Below are positions 15,652 to 24,392 of a stretch of DNA of 47,420 nucleotides, piece by piece. Origin of the DNA: Phascolarctobacterium sp. (GTDB lineage: Bacteria; Bacillota; Negativicutes; Acidaminococcales; Acidaminococcaceae); contig JAGAPX010000028.1 of the NCBI GenBank assembly GCA_017623055.1, forward strand, positions 1 to 47,420, read 5' to 3'. Positions within the stretch are counted from its first letter, which is position 1, and each line of letters starts with the position of its first letter. Position numbers and translations under genes: made by a program. The notes under the pieces were generated by a model. The model did not search any database and was not told where the DNA came from. It saw nothing but the letters and a program-made list of their open reading frames with translations.

Positions 15652-16560
15652 TCACTCAACAGTGTTGATAAGCTTGCCAATTTTTTCTACTTCACAGATA
15701 ATTGTATCTCCAGATTTTAAGAAGCAGGGAGGCTTCATACCCATACCAACGCCAGCAGGAGTACCAGTTGCGATAATGGTTCCAGCCTGCAAGGTCATAC
15801 CTTGGGAAAGCTCTGCGATAGCACCGGCAACAGTTTGCATCATCAATTTAGTGTTACTACTTTGACGAACTTCACCGTTTACAGTACAGCTGATGTTAAG
15901 ATTTTGCACATCATCGATTTCATCAGCAGTTACAATGCAGGGTCCCATAGGAGCAAAGCCGTCCAAGCTTTTGCCAAAGTACCATTGCTTGTGACGAGTT
16001 TGCAGATTACGTGCGCTCACGTCGTTGATAACGGTATAGCCAAAAACGTAATCAAGAGCTTCCTCTTTAGTTACATTCTTTGCATCCTTACCAAGTACCA
16101 CGCCAAGTTCTACTTCGTAGTCCAAGCTATCTACCAAGCCTTCGTAAGCAGGGATATTTTCGCCAGTTGCAGTTGCCTTGTTCACACGTTTGGAAAAATA
16201 AATTGTGTAAGGACGTTCACCGCCAAAAGTTTCTTCAGAAAAATGACCAGCTTCTACGCCATGAGCAAAATAGTTAATGCCCAAGCAAATTACGTCTTGA
16301 CGAGGATGCACGATGGGAGCGCACAGCTTAACTTCGTCAAGATTAACTTCTGCTCCACTCAAAACATCTTGGTTCGAAGCAAAGCGTGCCAGTTTTTCCT
16401 TATGCTCCGCAGTAATATTGCAGATTAAGTCATTCATATCTGCAAAGTTCAGAGCAGGCACCAGCTTTTGCAAACGGTTCATTCTGTAAGCAACGTTACC
16501 TTCCGCAAAGGCTACTAAAATTTCTTCCTTATTATTGATTTCCGCAGTATAAAAACGCAT
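15652..16560 (-). CDS. Fumarylacetoacetate hydrolase family protein
   Basis: A 302-residue FAH-family enzyme that splits or decarboxylates acylpyruvate-type compounds with a divalent metal. The N-terminal cap is followed by CLGINYFAH, the metal-ligand region DYEVELGVVLG, the GYTVINDVSARNLQ loop, KSLDGFAPMGP and IATGTPAGVGMGMKPP near the C-terminus. All are standard FAH blocks. It lies 21 bases after the dpaL stop and is probably co-transcribed with it. Substrate is not assigned; acylpyruvase, oxaloacetate decarboxylase and 2-hydroxyhepta-diene isomerase are the family's alternatives. Confidence 0.88.
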   Translation of the reverse strand: MRFYTAEINNKEEILVAFAEGNVAYRMNRLQKLVPALNFADMNDLICNITAEHKEKLARFASNQDVLSGAEVNLDEVKLCAPIVHPRQDVICLGINYFAHGVEAGHFSEETFGGERPYTIYFSKRVNKATATGENIPAYEGLVDSLDYEVELGVVLGKDAKNVTKEEALDYVFGYTVINDVSARNLQTRHKQWYFGKSLDGFAPMGPCIVTADEIDDVQNLNISCTVNGEVRQSSNTKLMMQTVAGAIAELSQGMTLQAGTIIATGTPAGVGMGMKPPCFLKSGDTIICEVEKIGKLINTVE

Positions 16561-16581
16561 TGTAAATCCCTCCGCACTAAA

Positions 16582-17772
16582 TTATTTATAGTACGCACCG
16601 TCCCACACGATGCTTCTGTAATTTGCCTTATCAGTATCGCCCTCAGTGGAGATGCACAAAATCTTAGACTCTGCATTCAAGCCAAGCTGGTCTTTGAGCC
16701 AGGCAAGCTCCTTATCCTGCAAAACTTCTACCACAAGACCGAAGCAGGAAGCGCCACTTTCACCGGAAACAATGGCTTCGTCACCGGGCAAGGGGTTGCC
16801 AAGTACGCGCATACCTTTTGCCGTAACGTAGTCAGGCATGGAAACGAAATGCTTTGCGTAGCTTTCCATAATTTCCCAGGCAATAGTGCAGGGTTCGCCA
16901 CAGCACAAGCCTGCCATGATAGAATCCATCTTCTCCGTTACGAAGTGGAGCTTGCCGTCGTTAGCCTCCGCAGTACGATAAATACAGTCTGCCTTATTAG
17001 GCTCAACAATGGTAATAACGGGGCAATCTTCCTTGTAGTAATCTGCGAGGAAAGCAGCAATTGCTCCAGCCATGGAACCAACGCCTGCTTGCAAGAATAC
17101 GTGAGTAGGCTTGTCATCCCCAATTTGCTGGATAATTTCGTAAGCAATGGTGGTGTAGCCTTGCATAATCCACTTGGGAATTTCTTCGTAGCCTTCCCAA
17201 GCTGTATCTTGGGTAATCACCCAACCGTATTCGTCAGCGCAAGCCTTCGCCTTACGCACGCAATCATCATAGCTCATATCCGTAATGGAAGCGTCACTGC
17301 CCAGCTTGCAGATATTTTCCAAACGCTCGGGAACAGTTCCCTCCGGCATAAAGACTACGCTTTTGTGACCCAAACGGTTAGCAGTCCAAGCTACGCCCCT
17401 GCCGTGGTTGCCATCCGTTGCCGTAACAAAGGTAAGCTCGCCCAGCTGCGCCTTTACTTCATCGCTAACAAGGGTTGTAAAATTAAACTTTTCTTCCGGC
17501 AAAGCTAAACGCTCTGCAATGTATTTGCCAATGCAGTAGCTTCCGCCCAAAACCTTAAAGGCGTTCAAGCCGAAGCGCTTGCTTTCGTCCTTAACCATAA
17601 TCTTGCTCACGCCCAATGCACTTGCCAAATTGTCAAGCTTCACCAGTGGAGTCATGGAATATTCCGGATAACTTTGGTGGTAGGAGCAAACCTCTTTCGC
17701 CTTTGCCACACCATATTCACCAACAGGGTACTTGTCCTGTCTATTACTTTTATTAGAAACAGCTTTTATCAT
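16582..17772 (-). CDS. dpaL: Diaminopropionate ammonia-lyase
   Basis: DpaL (YgeX) is a PLP enzyme that turns 2,3-diaminopropionate into pyruvate and two ammonia. The 396-residue length fits. The PLP lysine is in RFGLNAFKVLGGSY (Lys73). The glycine-rich phosphate-binding site is TATDGNHGRGVAW, and VFLQAGVGSMAGA is the second glycine loop. The ATG at 17772 follows AAGGAGC. It begins 10 bases after the radA stop, so it appears to be the fourth gene of the ctsR series. The neighbouring FAH-family gene may handle a related 2-oxo acid; that is inference. Confidence 0.9.
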   Translation of the reverse strand: MIKAVSNKSNRQDKYPVGEYGVAKAKEVCSYHQSYPEYSMTPLVKLDNLASALGVSKIMVKDESKRFGLNAFKVLGGSYCIGKYIAERLALPEEKFNFTTLVSDEVKAQLGELTFVTATDGNHGRGVAWTANRLGHKSVVFMPEGTVPERLENICKLGSDASITDMSYDDCVRKAKACADEYGWVITQDTAWEGYEEIPKWIMQGYTTIAYEIIQQIGDDKPTHVFLQAGVGSMAGAIAAFLADYYKEDCPVITIVEPNKADCIYRTAEANDGKLHFVTEKMDSIMAGLCCGEPCTIAWEIMESYAKHFVSMPDYVTAKGMRVLGNPLPGDEAIVSGESGASCFGLVVEVLQDKELAWLKDQLGLNAESKILCISTEGDTDKANYRSIVWDGAYYK

Positions 17773-17782
17773 TTTTTGCTCC

Positions 17783-19144
17783 TTACTCGAACATCGCCCT
17801 CAGCGCCTGCTCAAGAGTTTTAACCTTTATAATCTGCACATTAGCATCTGTCTTTAACGGAATGTTACTATCCGGAACGATAAACTTGGTAAACCCAAGG
17901 TTAATGCCATCCATAATGCGACGCTCCGGTGCGCTTACACGACGCACTTCCCCTGTCAAACCAACTTCGCCAAAAGCAAGCACCCCTTTAGGCACAGGCT
18001 TATTGCGATAACTGGAAACAAGTGCCGTCGCCACAGCCAAATCTGCTGCAGGTTCCGTAACACGCATACCACCAACAATATTAATGTAGGCATCGTACAC
18101 GCCAAAGTCAAAACCCATACGACGTTCCAAAATGGCAAGAAGCATATTCACGCGGTTATAGTCAAAGCCAACCGCAGTTCTACGTGGCATACCGTAAGGA
18201 GTTTTCGCCACAAGAGCTTGAAACTCTACCATAATCGGACGGTTACCTTCCATGCACGCGCCAATGACACTACCTGCTGCTTCACCGTCACGGTCTTCAA
18301 GAAACAAGCCTGCCGGATTGGCAACCTCTTGCAAGCCACCAGCTTCCATGGAAAAAATTCCGCTTTCATTCGTACTGCCAAAGCGATTCTTCAAAGCACG
18401 CAGTACACGGAAGGAATAGGAACGGTCGCCCTCAAACTGAAGTACCACGTCAACCATATGCTCCAACAAACGAGGACCAGCAATATTGCCATCCTTGGTT
18501 ACGTGACCAATGAGCAGTACTGCAATGCCCGAAGTTTTAGCAAATTGCAAAAGCTTTGCCGTACACTCCCGCACTTGACCCACGCTACCAGCCGCAGTTT
18601 GCAGCTCTGGATTATACATGGTCTGAATGGAGTCGATGATTAAAAGCTTGGGCGCAACATTCTGCGCCTGCACTAAAATTGCATCTAAATCCGTAGCAGT
18701 CATAATGAGCAGATTATCATTAGCACCACCCAAACGGGTAGCACGCATGGCAGTTTGCTCCTCAGATTCCTCACCGCTAACGTACAAGGTCTTAATACCT
18801 TGCTGCCCAAAGCGCAAGCCTGCGTCCAGCAAGATTGTAGATTTGCCAATGCCGGGAGTTCCACCCAAAAGCACCAAGCTTCCGGGCACAACGCCACCAC
18901 CAAGCACCCTATCAAATTCACGGATGCCTGTTGCCAAACGCTCCACTTTAGTTTGGGCAACGCTGGCAATGGTCTTAGGTTTTATTTTTTCAGCGTTGGT
19001 TGGCAAAAAGCTTTTGCTCCTTGCCGTAACCTCCGCTTCTTCACTAAAGGAATCCCAAGCGCCACACTCCGGGCAACGTCCTAACCATTTACTGGTAGTG
19101 TAGCCACAGCTTTGGCACACAAAATGATACTTAGTCTTCGCCAT
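17783..19144 (-). CDS. radA: DNA repair protein RadA (Sms)
   Basis: RadA is a RecA-like branch-migration ATPase in recombinational repair. The 453-residue product has an N-terminal zinc finger (Cys10, Cys13, Cys24, Cys27), Walker A GGTPGIGKS (94-102), Walker B LLIIDS, the RadA-specific ALKNRFGSTNE motif near 250 and a C-terminal Lon-like domain (GLTGEVRRVSAPERR). I start at ATG 19144, six bases after GGGAG; upstream ATGs lack a proper site. The start overlaps the clpC end by 14 bases, implying translational coupling. ctsR-clpC-radA is the usual Firmicute order. Confidence 0.95.
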   Translation of the reverse strand: MAKTKYHFVCQSCGYTTSKWLGRCPECGAWDSFSEEAEVTARSKSFLPTNAEKIKPKTIASVAQTKVERLATGIREFDRVLGGGVVPGSLVLLGGTPGIGKSTILLDAGLRFGQQGIKTLYVSGEESEEQTAMRATRLGGANDNLLIMTATDLDAILVQAQNVAPKLLIIDSIQTMYNPELQTAAGSVGQVRECTAKLLQFAKTSGIAVLLIGHVTKDGNIAGPRLLEHMVDVVLQFEGDRSYSFRVLRALKNRFGSTNESGIFSMEAGGLQEVANPAGLFLEDRDGEAAGSVIGACMEGNRPIMVEFQALVAKTPYGMPRRTAVGFDYNRVNMLLAILERRMGFDFGVYDAYINIVGGMRVTEPAADLAVATALVSSYRNKPVPKGVLAFGEVGLTGEVRRVSAPERRIMDGINLGFTKFIVPDSNIPLKTDANVQIIKVKTLEQALRAMFE

Positions 19145-21851
19145 AAGCATCTCCCTTTGCTGCGCACACAGGCTCTGCAAAATTCACAGGCATTTCTAAA
19201 ATGAAACGTTCTGCTTCCACAGCTTTATGGAATTGCAGTTCCTTATCCTTGCCCAGCTCTGCGATAATTTTATCGCCCTTGGTAAACTTACCTGCCAAGA
19301 ATAAATCGCTGACAGGGTCTTCTATCAATTTGCGCAATGCCCTACGCAAAGGTCTTGCGCCGTACTTACTGTCACTGCCTTCTTTTAAGAGTAACTCTTT
19401 CGCAGAAGGTACCAGTTCAATTTCCAAACCATTGGCTTTCATTCTATTGTTCAGCTCAGCCAGCATATTATCTGCAATTTGCTCCAACTCTTTTGCACCC
19501 AAGGGGTCGAAAACCAAGATTTCGTCCACGCGGTTTAAAAATTCTGGACGGAACACATGCTTAATTTCAGAAAGCACTTGCTCCTTGCGATTTTTCAACT
19601 CGCTGGCGCTGTCAGAAGCAAAGCCCAAAGGCTTAGACATACTTAATTTTTGCGCACCTGCGTTACTGGTCATAATAATTACTGCGTTACGGAAGTCCAC
19701 GGTTCTGCCTTGACCATCAGTCAGGCGACCATCTTCCATAATTTGCAGCAGTACGTTGAACACATCAGGATGCGCCTTTTCGATTTCGTCAAGCAACACC
19801 ACGCTGTAAGGCTTACGGCGCACTGCGTCAGTCAGTTGACCGCCTTCTTCGTAGCCAACGTAACCCGGAGGCGCACCCAAAAATCGTGCGGTAGTGTGCT
19901 TTTCCATATATTCGCTCATGTCGAAGCGGAGCATAGCTCTTTCGTCACCAAACAAATCCTCTGCCAACGCTTTGGCAAGTTCTGTTTTGCCCACACCGGT
20001 AGGGCCAAGGAAGAGGAAGCTTCCCACAGGTCTGTTTTTATCTTTAAAGCCTGCACGAGCACGACGAATTGCTTTGCTCACTGCAACAACAGCTTCATTC
20101 TGACCGATGATACGTTGGTGAAGCTTAGCTTCCAATTTCAAGAGACGATTGCTTTCGCCTTCGGTTAATTTCTGTACGGGGATACCAGTCCAAGACGCTA
20201 CAACTTCTGCTACGTCTTCTTCGCTAACAGAAAAATCCTGCGCCGCATCTACGAGAGCAGCAGCCAATTTTTCCTGCAACGCATTTTCCTTATCGCGAAG
20301 CTCTGCTGCCAATTCGTACTTTTGCTCTTCAACAGCCTCTTCTTTTTCCAGCTGTACATATTCCAGTTCCTCCTGCAATTTACGTGCAGGCAGGGAAAGC
20401 TTATACAATTTAATACGCACACGGGCACAAGCCTCGTCCATTAGGTCAATCGCCTTGTCAGGCAAATTTCTATCAGTAATATATCTATCGGAAAGCCCTA
20501 CTGCCGCTTTGATGGCAGCTTCTTCAATGCGCAAGCCGTGGAATTTTTCGTAACGTTTACGCAAACCAAGAAGCATTTTTTCGCTAGCTTCCGCAGTAGG
20601 AGTGTTTACCAGTACAGGCTGGAAGCGACGTTCCAAAGCTGCGTCCTTTTCTACGTGCTTACGATATTCAGAAATAGTAGTTGCCCCGATAATTTGAAGT
20701 TCACCGCGAGCAAGGGCAGGCTTCACGATATTGGCAGCGTCAATACTGCCTTCTGCACTGCCTGCACCAATGATGGTGTGCAGTTCGTCGATGAAGAGGA
20801 TAATGCGTTGGTCTTTACGGATAAGCTCCAAAATTTCTTTCAGACGGTCCTCAAATTCGCCACGGTACTTAGCGCCTGCAACCAACATACCCAATTCCAA
20901 GGAAAAGATAATTTTATTTTCCAAGAACTCAGGCACATCATTCTTAATAATCTTTTGGGCAAGTGCTTCTGCAATGGCGGTTTTGCCAACGCCAGCCTCA
21001 CCGATGATGACCGGGTTATTCTTGGTACGACGGCACAAAATTTGAATCAAGCGTTCAACTTCGTCCTCACGTCCAATGACAGGGTCACTTTTACCAAGGC
21101 GCGCCGCCTCGTTCAGATTGCGACCAAAGCCACTCAAAACTTCCAGCACATCTTTAGTTTTTTCGCCCTCTTTGGCACGAGGTCCTTTGCCGGAAATTGC
21201 TTTATGGTGTTCATCTAATTGGCGAATAACCTCCGCCACATTTTCGTAGGTTACACCAAATTTATTCAATACCTTGCAAGCAATGCCTTCGCCTGCCGCA
21301 AGAAGTCCTAACAAAATTTGTTGGCTACCAACGAAGCCTTGACCAATCTCCTTGGCAGCTTCGCCAGCTTTTTCTAAAACCTTGGTTGCCATAGGGGTAT
21401 AAGAGACAAAAACATTGCCTTCTTTCTTTTTACCATTGTCCATCCAGCCTTCCAACTCTTGCAGTAAATCGGAAGCCTTCAAATTAAAGCCTTCAATAAT
21501 TTTCTTGGCAAGGTTTTTCTCCATGGTAAGCAAGCTCCATAAAAGATGCTCCGTCCCCATGTGCTCACAACCGCTATCCACTGCTTTGGCAATGGCGTCG
21601 CTTACAATCTTGGAAGCACGCAGGGAAAAACCGTCCTTGGAAGCTTCAAGCTTTTGAGTTCCCTTTAACATATCTTCAAAAAAGCTCTTTGCCAATTCGG
21701 GAGTTAAAGGCAGCTCACCACCGGCAAAGGGCATAAAATCCTTTGCGCAGTCTTCGCACAACCATTGGTCTACTTTATTTTCACCCATAAGGGCAACAAC
21801 GTGCACTCTGGCAGGTTTCTTGCCACATTTTTCGCACATAATCTCGCTCAT
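19131..21851 (-). CDS. clpC: ClpC-type AAA+ unfoldase with fused McsA-like zinc finger
   Basis: The 906-residue protein unfolds substrates for ClpP. Residues 1-36 are a four-cysteine finger (Cys6-x-x-Cys9, Cys32-x-x-Cys35) resembling the N-terminus of McsA, which is normally a separate gene. Next come a Clp N-domain (about 72-215), AAA-1 with GEAGVGKT (284-291) and FIDE (353-356), a UVR-like middle domain (about 488-525) and AAA-2 with GPTGVGKT (616-623). The ClpB-type long middle coil is absent. ATG 21851 lies 4 bases after the ctsR stop. No mcsA or mcsB gene lies between ctsR and radA, unlike in Bacillus. Confidence 0.93.
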   Translation of the reverse strand: MSEIMCEKCGKKPARVHVVALMGENKVDQWLCEDCAKDFMPFAGGELPLTPELAKSFFEDMLKGTQKLEASKDGFSLRASKIVSDAIAKAVDSGCEHMGTEHLLWSLLTMEKNLAKKIIEGFNLKASDLLQELEGWMDNGKKKEGNVFVSYTPMATKVLEKAGEAAKEIGQGFVGSQQILLGLLAAGEGIACKVLNKFGVTYENVAEVIRQLDEHHKAISGKGPRAKEGEKTKDVLEVLSGFGRNLNEAARLGKSDPVIGREDEVERLIQILCRRTKNNPVIIGEAGVGKTAIAEALAQKIIKNDVPEFLENKIIFSLELGMLVAGAKYRGEFEDRLKEILELIRKDQRIILFIDELHTIIGAGSAEGSIDAANIVKPALARGELQIIGATTISEYRKHVEKDAALERRFQPVLVNTPTAEASEKMLLGLRKRYEKFHGLRIEEAAIKAAVGLSDRYITDRNLPDKAIDLMDEACARVRIKLYKLSLPARKLQEELEYVQLEKEEAVEEQKYELAAELRDKENALQEKLAAALVDAAQDFSVSEEDVAEVVASWTGIPVQKLTEGESNRLLKLEAKLHQRIIGQNEAVVAVSKAIRRARAGFKDKNRPVGSFLFLGPTGVGKTELAKALAEDLFGDERAMLRFDMSEYMEKHTTARFLGAPPGYVGYEEGGQLTDAVRRKPYSVVLLDEIEKAHPDVFNVLLQIMEDGRLTDGQGRTVDFRNAVIIMTSNAGAQKLSMSKPLGFASDSASELKNRKEQVLSEIKHVFRPEFLNRVDEILVFDPLGAKELEQIADNMLAELNNRMKANGLEIELVPSAKELLLKEGSDSKYGARPLRRALRKLIEDPVSDLFLAGKFTKGDKIIAELGKDKELQFHKAVEAERFILEMPVNFAEPVCAAKGDAYGED

Positions 21852-21855
21852 ATTT

Positions 21856-22272
21856 TCACCCCTGGCTACTGCCAGTCATCTGCCCAATTGCTTGCTGCAG
21901 GATGACCTTCTTCTGTTCCTCGTCTGTGTCGATAATATTCAAAATAAATTGTAAAAGTTTTGCTTCACGAGCAGTAATCATTCTTTTTTGCGCCAAATGT
22001 TGTACCAGTTCCATAGCGGTAGGTTCTTTCTCAGGCACAACTTCTTTGGGAACAACGCGCACAATTCGCACGAAGCCACCACTGCCACGTCTAGATTCTA
22101 CAATGAAGCCACGCTCGGGAGTGAAGCGGGTGCTTAAAACATAACTAATCTGAGACGGAGCGCAGGAAAGTTTTTCTGCCAGGTCACTTCTTTTAACTAG
22201 CAAAGCGTCGTCACGATCGCGCATAAATTCTTGAATGATAAAGTTTTCAATAGCGTCTGCTAAATTTCTCAT
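21856..22272 (-). CDS. ctsR: Transcriptional repressor CtsR
   Basis: CtsR represses class III heat-shock genes (clp genes) and loses DNA binding at high temperature. The 138-residue product has an N-terminal winged helix (LAEKLSCAPSQISYVLSTRF) and the glycine-rich wing ESRRGSGGFVRIVR, whose arginine-glycine loop is the heat sensor in other species. The C-terminal dimer domain contains RMITAREAKLLQFIL. ATG 22272 follows AAGGTGG; an upstream GTG overlaps that site. As the first gene of its operon it probably represses its own promoter. Confidence 0.93.
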   Translation of the reverse strand: MRNLADAIENFIIQEFMRDRDDALLVKRSDLAEKLSCAPSQISYVLSTRFTPERGFIVESRRGSGGFVRIVRVVPKEVVPEKEPTAMELVQHLAQKRMITAREAKLLQFILNIIDTDEEQKKVILQQAIGQMTGSSQG

Positions 22273-22329
22273 AATATATACCACCTTAAATCGCCACGTA
22301 GGCTGAATAATGTATAGTGTTTTGATTTT

Positions 22330-22358
22330 ATTATATTTGACTTTTCGACTTTCCGCAA
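22330..22358 (-). promoter_or_regulatory. Promoter of the ctsR operon with CtsR-like repeats
   Basis: TTGCGG (22353-22358), 17-base spacer, TATAAT (22330-22335). In the spacer on the minus strand are two heptads, AGTCGAA (22344-22350) and AGTCAAA (22336-22342), like the CtsR heptad GGTCAAA. Their period is 8 bases rather than the usual 10. Confidence 0.7.
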
Positions 22359-22460
22359 GTGAAAAAATTTCAAATACTCTTTACCCAACCGACACTCTAC
22401 TGACGTGAACAGGTTTTACAATTTAGGTGGGTAACAAATTTCCCAATGGAGGTACTTATT

Positions 22461-23015
22461 ATGAAGAAAGTTTATGTAGCAATCATCGCCATCCTGATTT
22501 TGATTGCAGGCGTGGCTTATAACAGTTACAACCGCATGCAAGCATTGAACGAAAATATTGATAGCAAGCTTGCACAAATTGAAACCCAGCTCCACCAAAA
22601 GAGCGAACTTATCCCCGCTCTTACTGATTCCATCAAGGAGCACGCTGCCCATGAAGAAGCAGCCTTTGCCAAAGTAGCGGAAGCACGCGCGAAATTAGCA
22701 GAAGCCAAAACAGTTGCAGAGCTTAGTGCTGCAAATTACGATTTGGACTACGCAGTAGGACGCATCGTTCAACTGGCAGAAACCTATCCCGAGCTGAAAG
22801 CTGACGAAGCCTACAACGCAGTTAAAGCTGAATTGGAAAAGGCTAACGAAAAATTGGAAGCAAGCCGTATGGATTACAATGCTTACGTCCAAAAAATGAA
22901 CACCCGCATTCAATCCATGCCGGACTCCATCTTTGCAGGACCTCTTGGCTACTACAACAAAGAGTATTTCAAGGAAGTTGCAGGCAGCCAAAACCTGCCG
23001 GAAATTAACTACTAA
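22461..23015 (+). CDS. LemA family protein
   Basis: A 184-residue protein with one N-terminal membrane segment (residues 3-20, VYVAIIAILILIAGVAYN) followed by a long helical domain. The family signature is visible: ENIDSKLAQIETQLHQKSEL (LemA's 'v...w..v...l.rR.dLipnl' block) and later LAETYPELKAD. The C-terminus PGSIFAG-type block appears as MPDSIFAGPLGY. LemA proteins form helical bundles with unclear roles, often beside TPM-domain genes, as here. The ATG at 22461 follows GGAGG. It is divergent from ctsR. Confidence 0.88.
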   Translation: MKKVYVAIIAILILIAGVAYNSYNRMQALNENIDSKLAQIETQLHQKSELIPALTDSIKEHAAHEEAAFAKVAEARAKLAEAKTVAELSAANYDLDYAVGRIVQLAETYPELKADEAYNAVKAELEKANEKLEASRMDYNAYVQKMNTRIQSMPDSIFAGPLGYYNKEYFKEVAGSQNLPEINY

Positions 23016-23057
23016 TTTCCCGTTGCAGAGAGTATTAAATTGGTTACGGAGTACATC

Positions 23058-23792
23058 ATGAAAAAATTTTTACTTACCATTTTATTGCTAATTCAGATTC
23101 TAGGCATAAGCATTTCGCACGCTTCCCCTGCAATTCCCCCGAAGCCTGCGGGCGCAGATATGTACGTGCAAGATTACGCAGAAGTAATTGCCCCAATTGA
23201 TAAGGGCAGAATTTTAGACATTGGTTTAGAATTGCAGGATAAGACTTCGGCGCAGGTGGTTGTGCTGACGGTGAAAAACTTGGAGCAAGCACCTATCGAA
23301 GCCTATGCGGAAGATGTAATGCAAAACTGGGAGCTTGGCAGCCGTGAAAGTCACGCTGGTGTGCTAATGGTAGTTGCTACGGATAACAAACAAGCCTACA
23401 TCGAAGTAGGCTCCGGTCTTGAAGGAGTACTGCCCCAACGTTTGGTAAACACCATTCAAAAAGAAAATGTGCAACCCTTTTTTGACCAAGGCAATTATAG
23501 CAAAGGTATTTTACAAGGCTACGCCGCCGTTGCAGGCACTATTGCTCAAGAAGCAGGTGTACAATTAAAAGACGCTACATATAATAATGAAGAAAGTTCT
23601 TTATTCAGCCTCTCCTCCACTGAAAAAATGCTCATTGGTGTTGGGGTGACCGTACTGCTTTTAATTGACAACTTCCTTTTAGGCGGTCTCTTCGCTGAAA
23701 TGATACTGGGTATTTTTATGTGGGGACGCAAGCCTGAGAAGGACAAAGATAAAACCACTGACAACAACCAAAAACACATAGAACAGCATTAA
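23058..23792 (+). CDS. TPM domain (YgcG-like) secreted/membrane protein
   Basis: A 244-residue protein with a signal peptide (about 1-22, ending SISHA) and a TPM_phosphatase domain (about 32-170). The domain contains YVQDYAEVIAPIDKGRI, then TSAQVVVLTVKNL and YIEVGSGLEGVLPQ, all family hallmarks. A hydrophobic segment (about 195-225, KMLIGVGVTVLLLIDNFLLG) is followed by a short charged tail. TPM domains act outside the cytoplasm. It follows lemA on the same strand, a pairing seen widely. Start is ATG 23058, after ACGGAG. Confidence 0.85.
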   Translation: MKKFLLTILLLIQILGISISHASPAIPPKPAGADMYVQDYAEVIAPIDKGRILDIGLELQDKTSAQVVVLTVKNLEQAPIEAYAEDVMQNWELGSRESHAGVLMVVATDNKQAYIEVGSGLEGVLPQRLVNTIQKENVQPFFDQGNYSKGILQGYAAVAGTIAQEAGVQLKDATYNNEESSLFSLSSTEKMLIGVGVTVLLLIDNFLLGGLFAEMILGIFMWGRKPEKDKDKTTDNNQKHIEQH

Positions 23793-23794
23793 AA

Positions 23795-23830
23795 AAAGGA
23801 ACTCCAGTTACGGAGTTCCTTTACTTTTTA
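23795..23830. terminator. Bidirectional terminator between TPM gene and nrdG
   Basis: AAAGGAACTCC (23795-23805) pairs with GGAGTTCCTTT (23812-23822), followed by ACTTTTTA. It separates the convergent lemA-TPM and nrdDG units. Confidence 0.85.
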
Positions 23831-23831
23831 T

Positions 23832-24380
23832 TTAGTTCTTACCTTCAAAGAGACCTTCGTTGTCGTCCCACAGCACAAGCTTATCTTCTTTCAAAGATTC
23901 TTGCACGCGGATAACACGTTGGTTTGCACTTCCACGGAAGCGCAAGTTGGGGTTCTTCAGTTCCAAAACGAACTCGCCGTCAACCAGCACGTCAATGTAG
24001 GAGAGCATTTCTTTAGTAACTTCCCAAGGACCAAGGCTACCGGTCAGCATATCTTTTTCAAAATCGTAACCGCTGTAGCACCACAAGGTTTTTTCTGGAT
24101 ACATTTCCTTAAAGCGACGAATGAGGGGCAACAGCGCTGCTTGGTTTGCAGGTTCAAAGGGTTCACCGCCCAAAAGGGACAAGCCTTTGATGTAAGCAGG
24201 CTTCAATGCTTCCAAAATTTCGTCCTCAACTTCCTTAGTAAAGGGGTTACCATAGTGGAAGTCCCAAGCTTCCGGATTAAAGCAGCCTTTGCAATGGTGG
24301 GTGCAACCGCTAACGAAAAGAGAAACACGGATGCCAGGGCCATTAGCTACATCTATTTTTTTAATGGTTGCATAATTCAT
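23832..24380 (-). CDS. nrdG: Anaerobic ribonucleotide reductase activating protein
   Basis: NrdG is the radical-SAM enzyme that installs the glycyl radical on NrdD. The 182-residue product has the 4Fe-4S motif Cys26-x3-Cys30-x2-Cys33 in GCTHHCKGCFNPEAW, and the SAM glycine block LLGGEPFEP. The N-terminal DVANGPGIRVSLFVSG is typical. It starts 12 bases after the nrdD stop in the same operon and is regulated with it. Confidence 0.95.
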   Translation of the reverse strand: MNYATIKKIDVANGPGIRVSLFVSGCTHHCKGCFNPEAWDFHYGNPFTKEVEDEILEALKPAYIKGLSLLGGEPFEPANQAALLPLIRRFKEMYPEKTLWCYSGYDFEKDMLTGSLGPWEVTKEMLSYIDVLVDGEFVLELKNPNLRFRGSANQRVIRVQESLKEDKLVLWDDNEGLFEGKN

Positions 24381-24392
24381 TCAGCTCACCTC

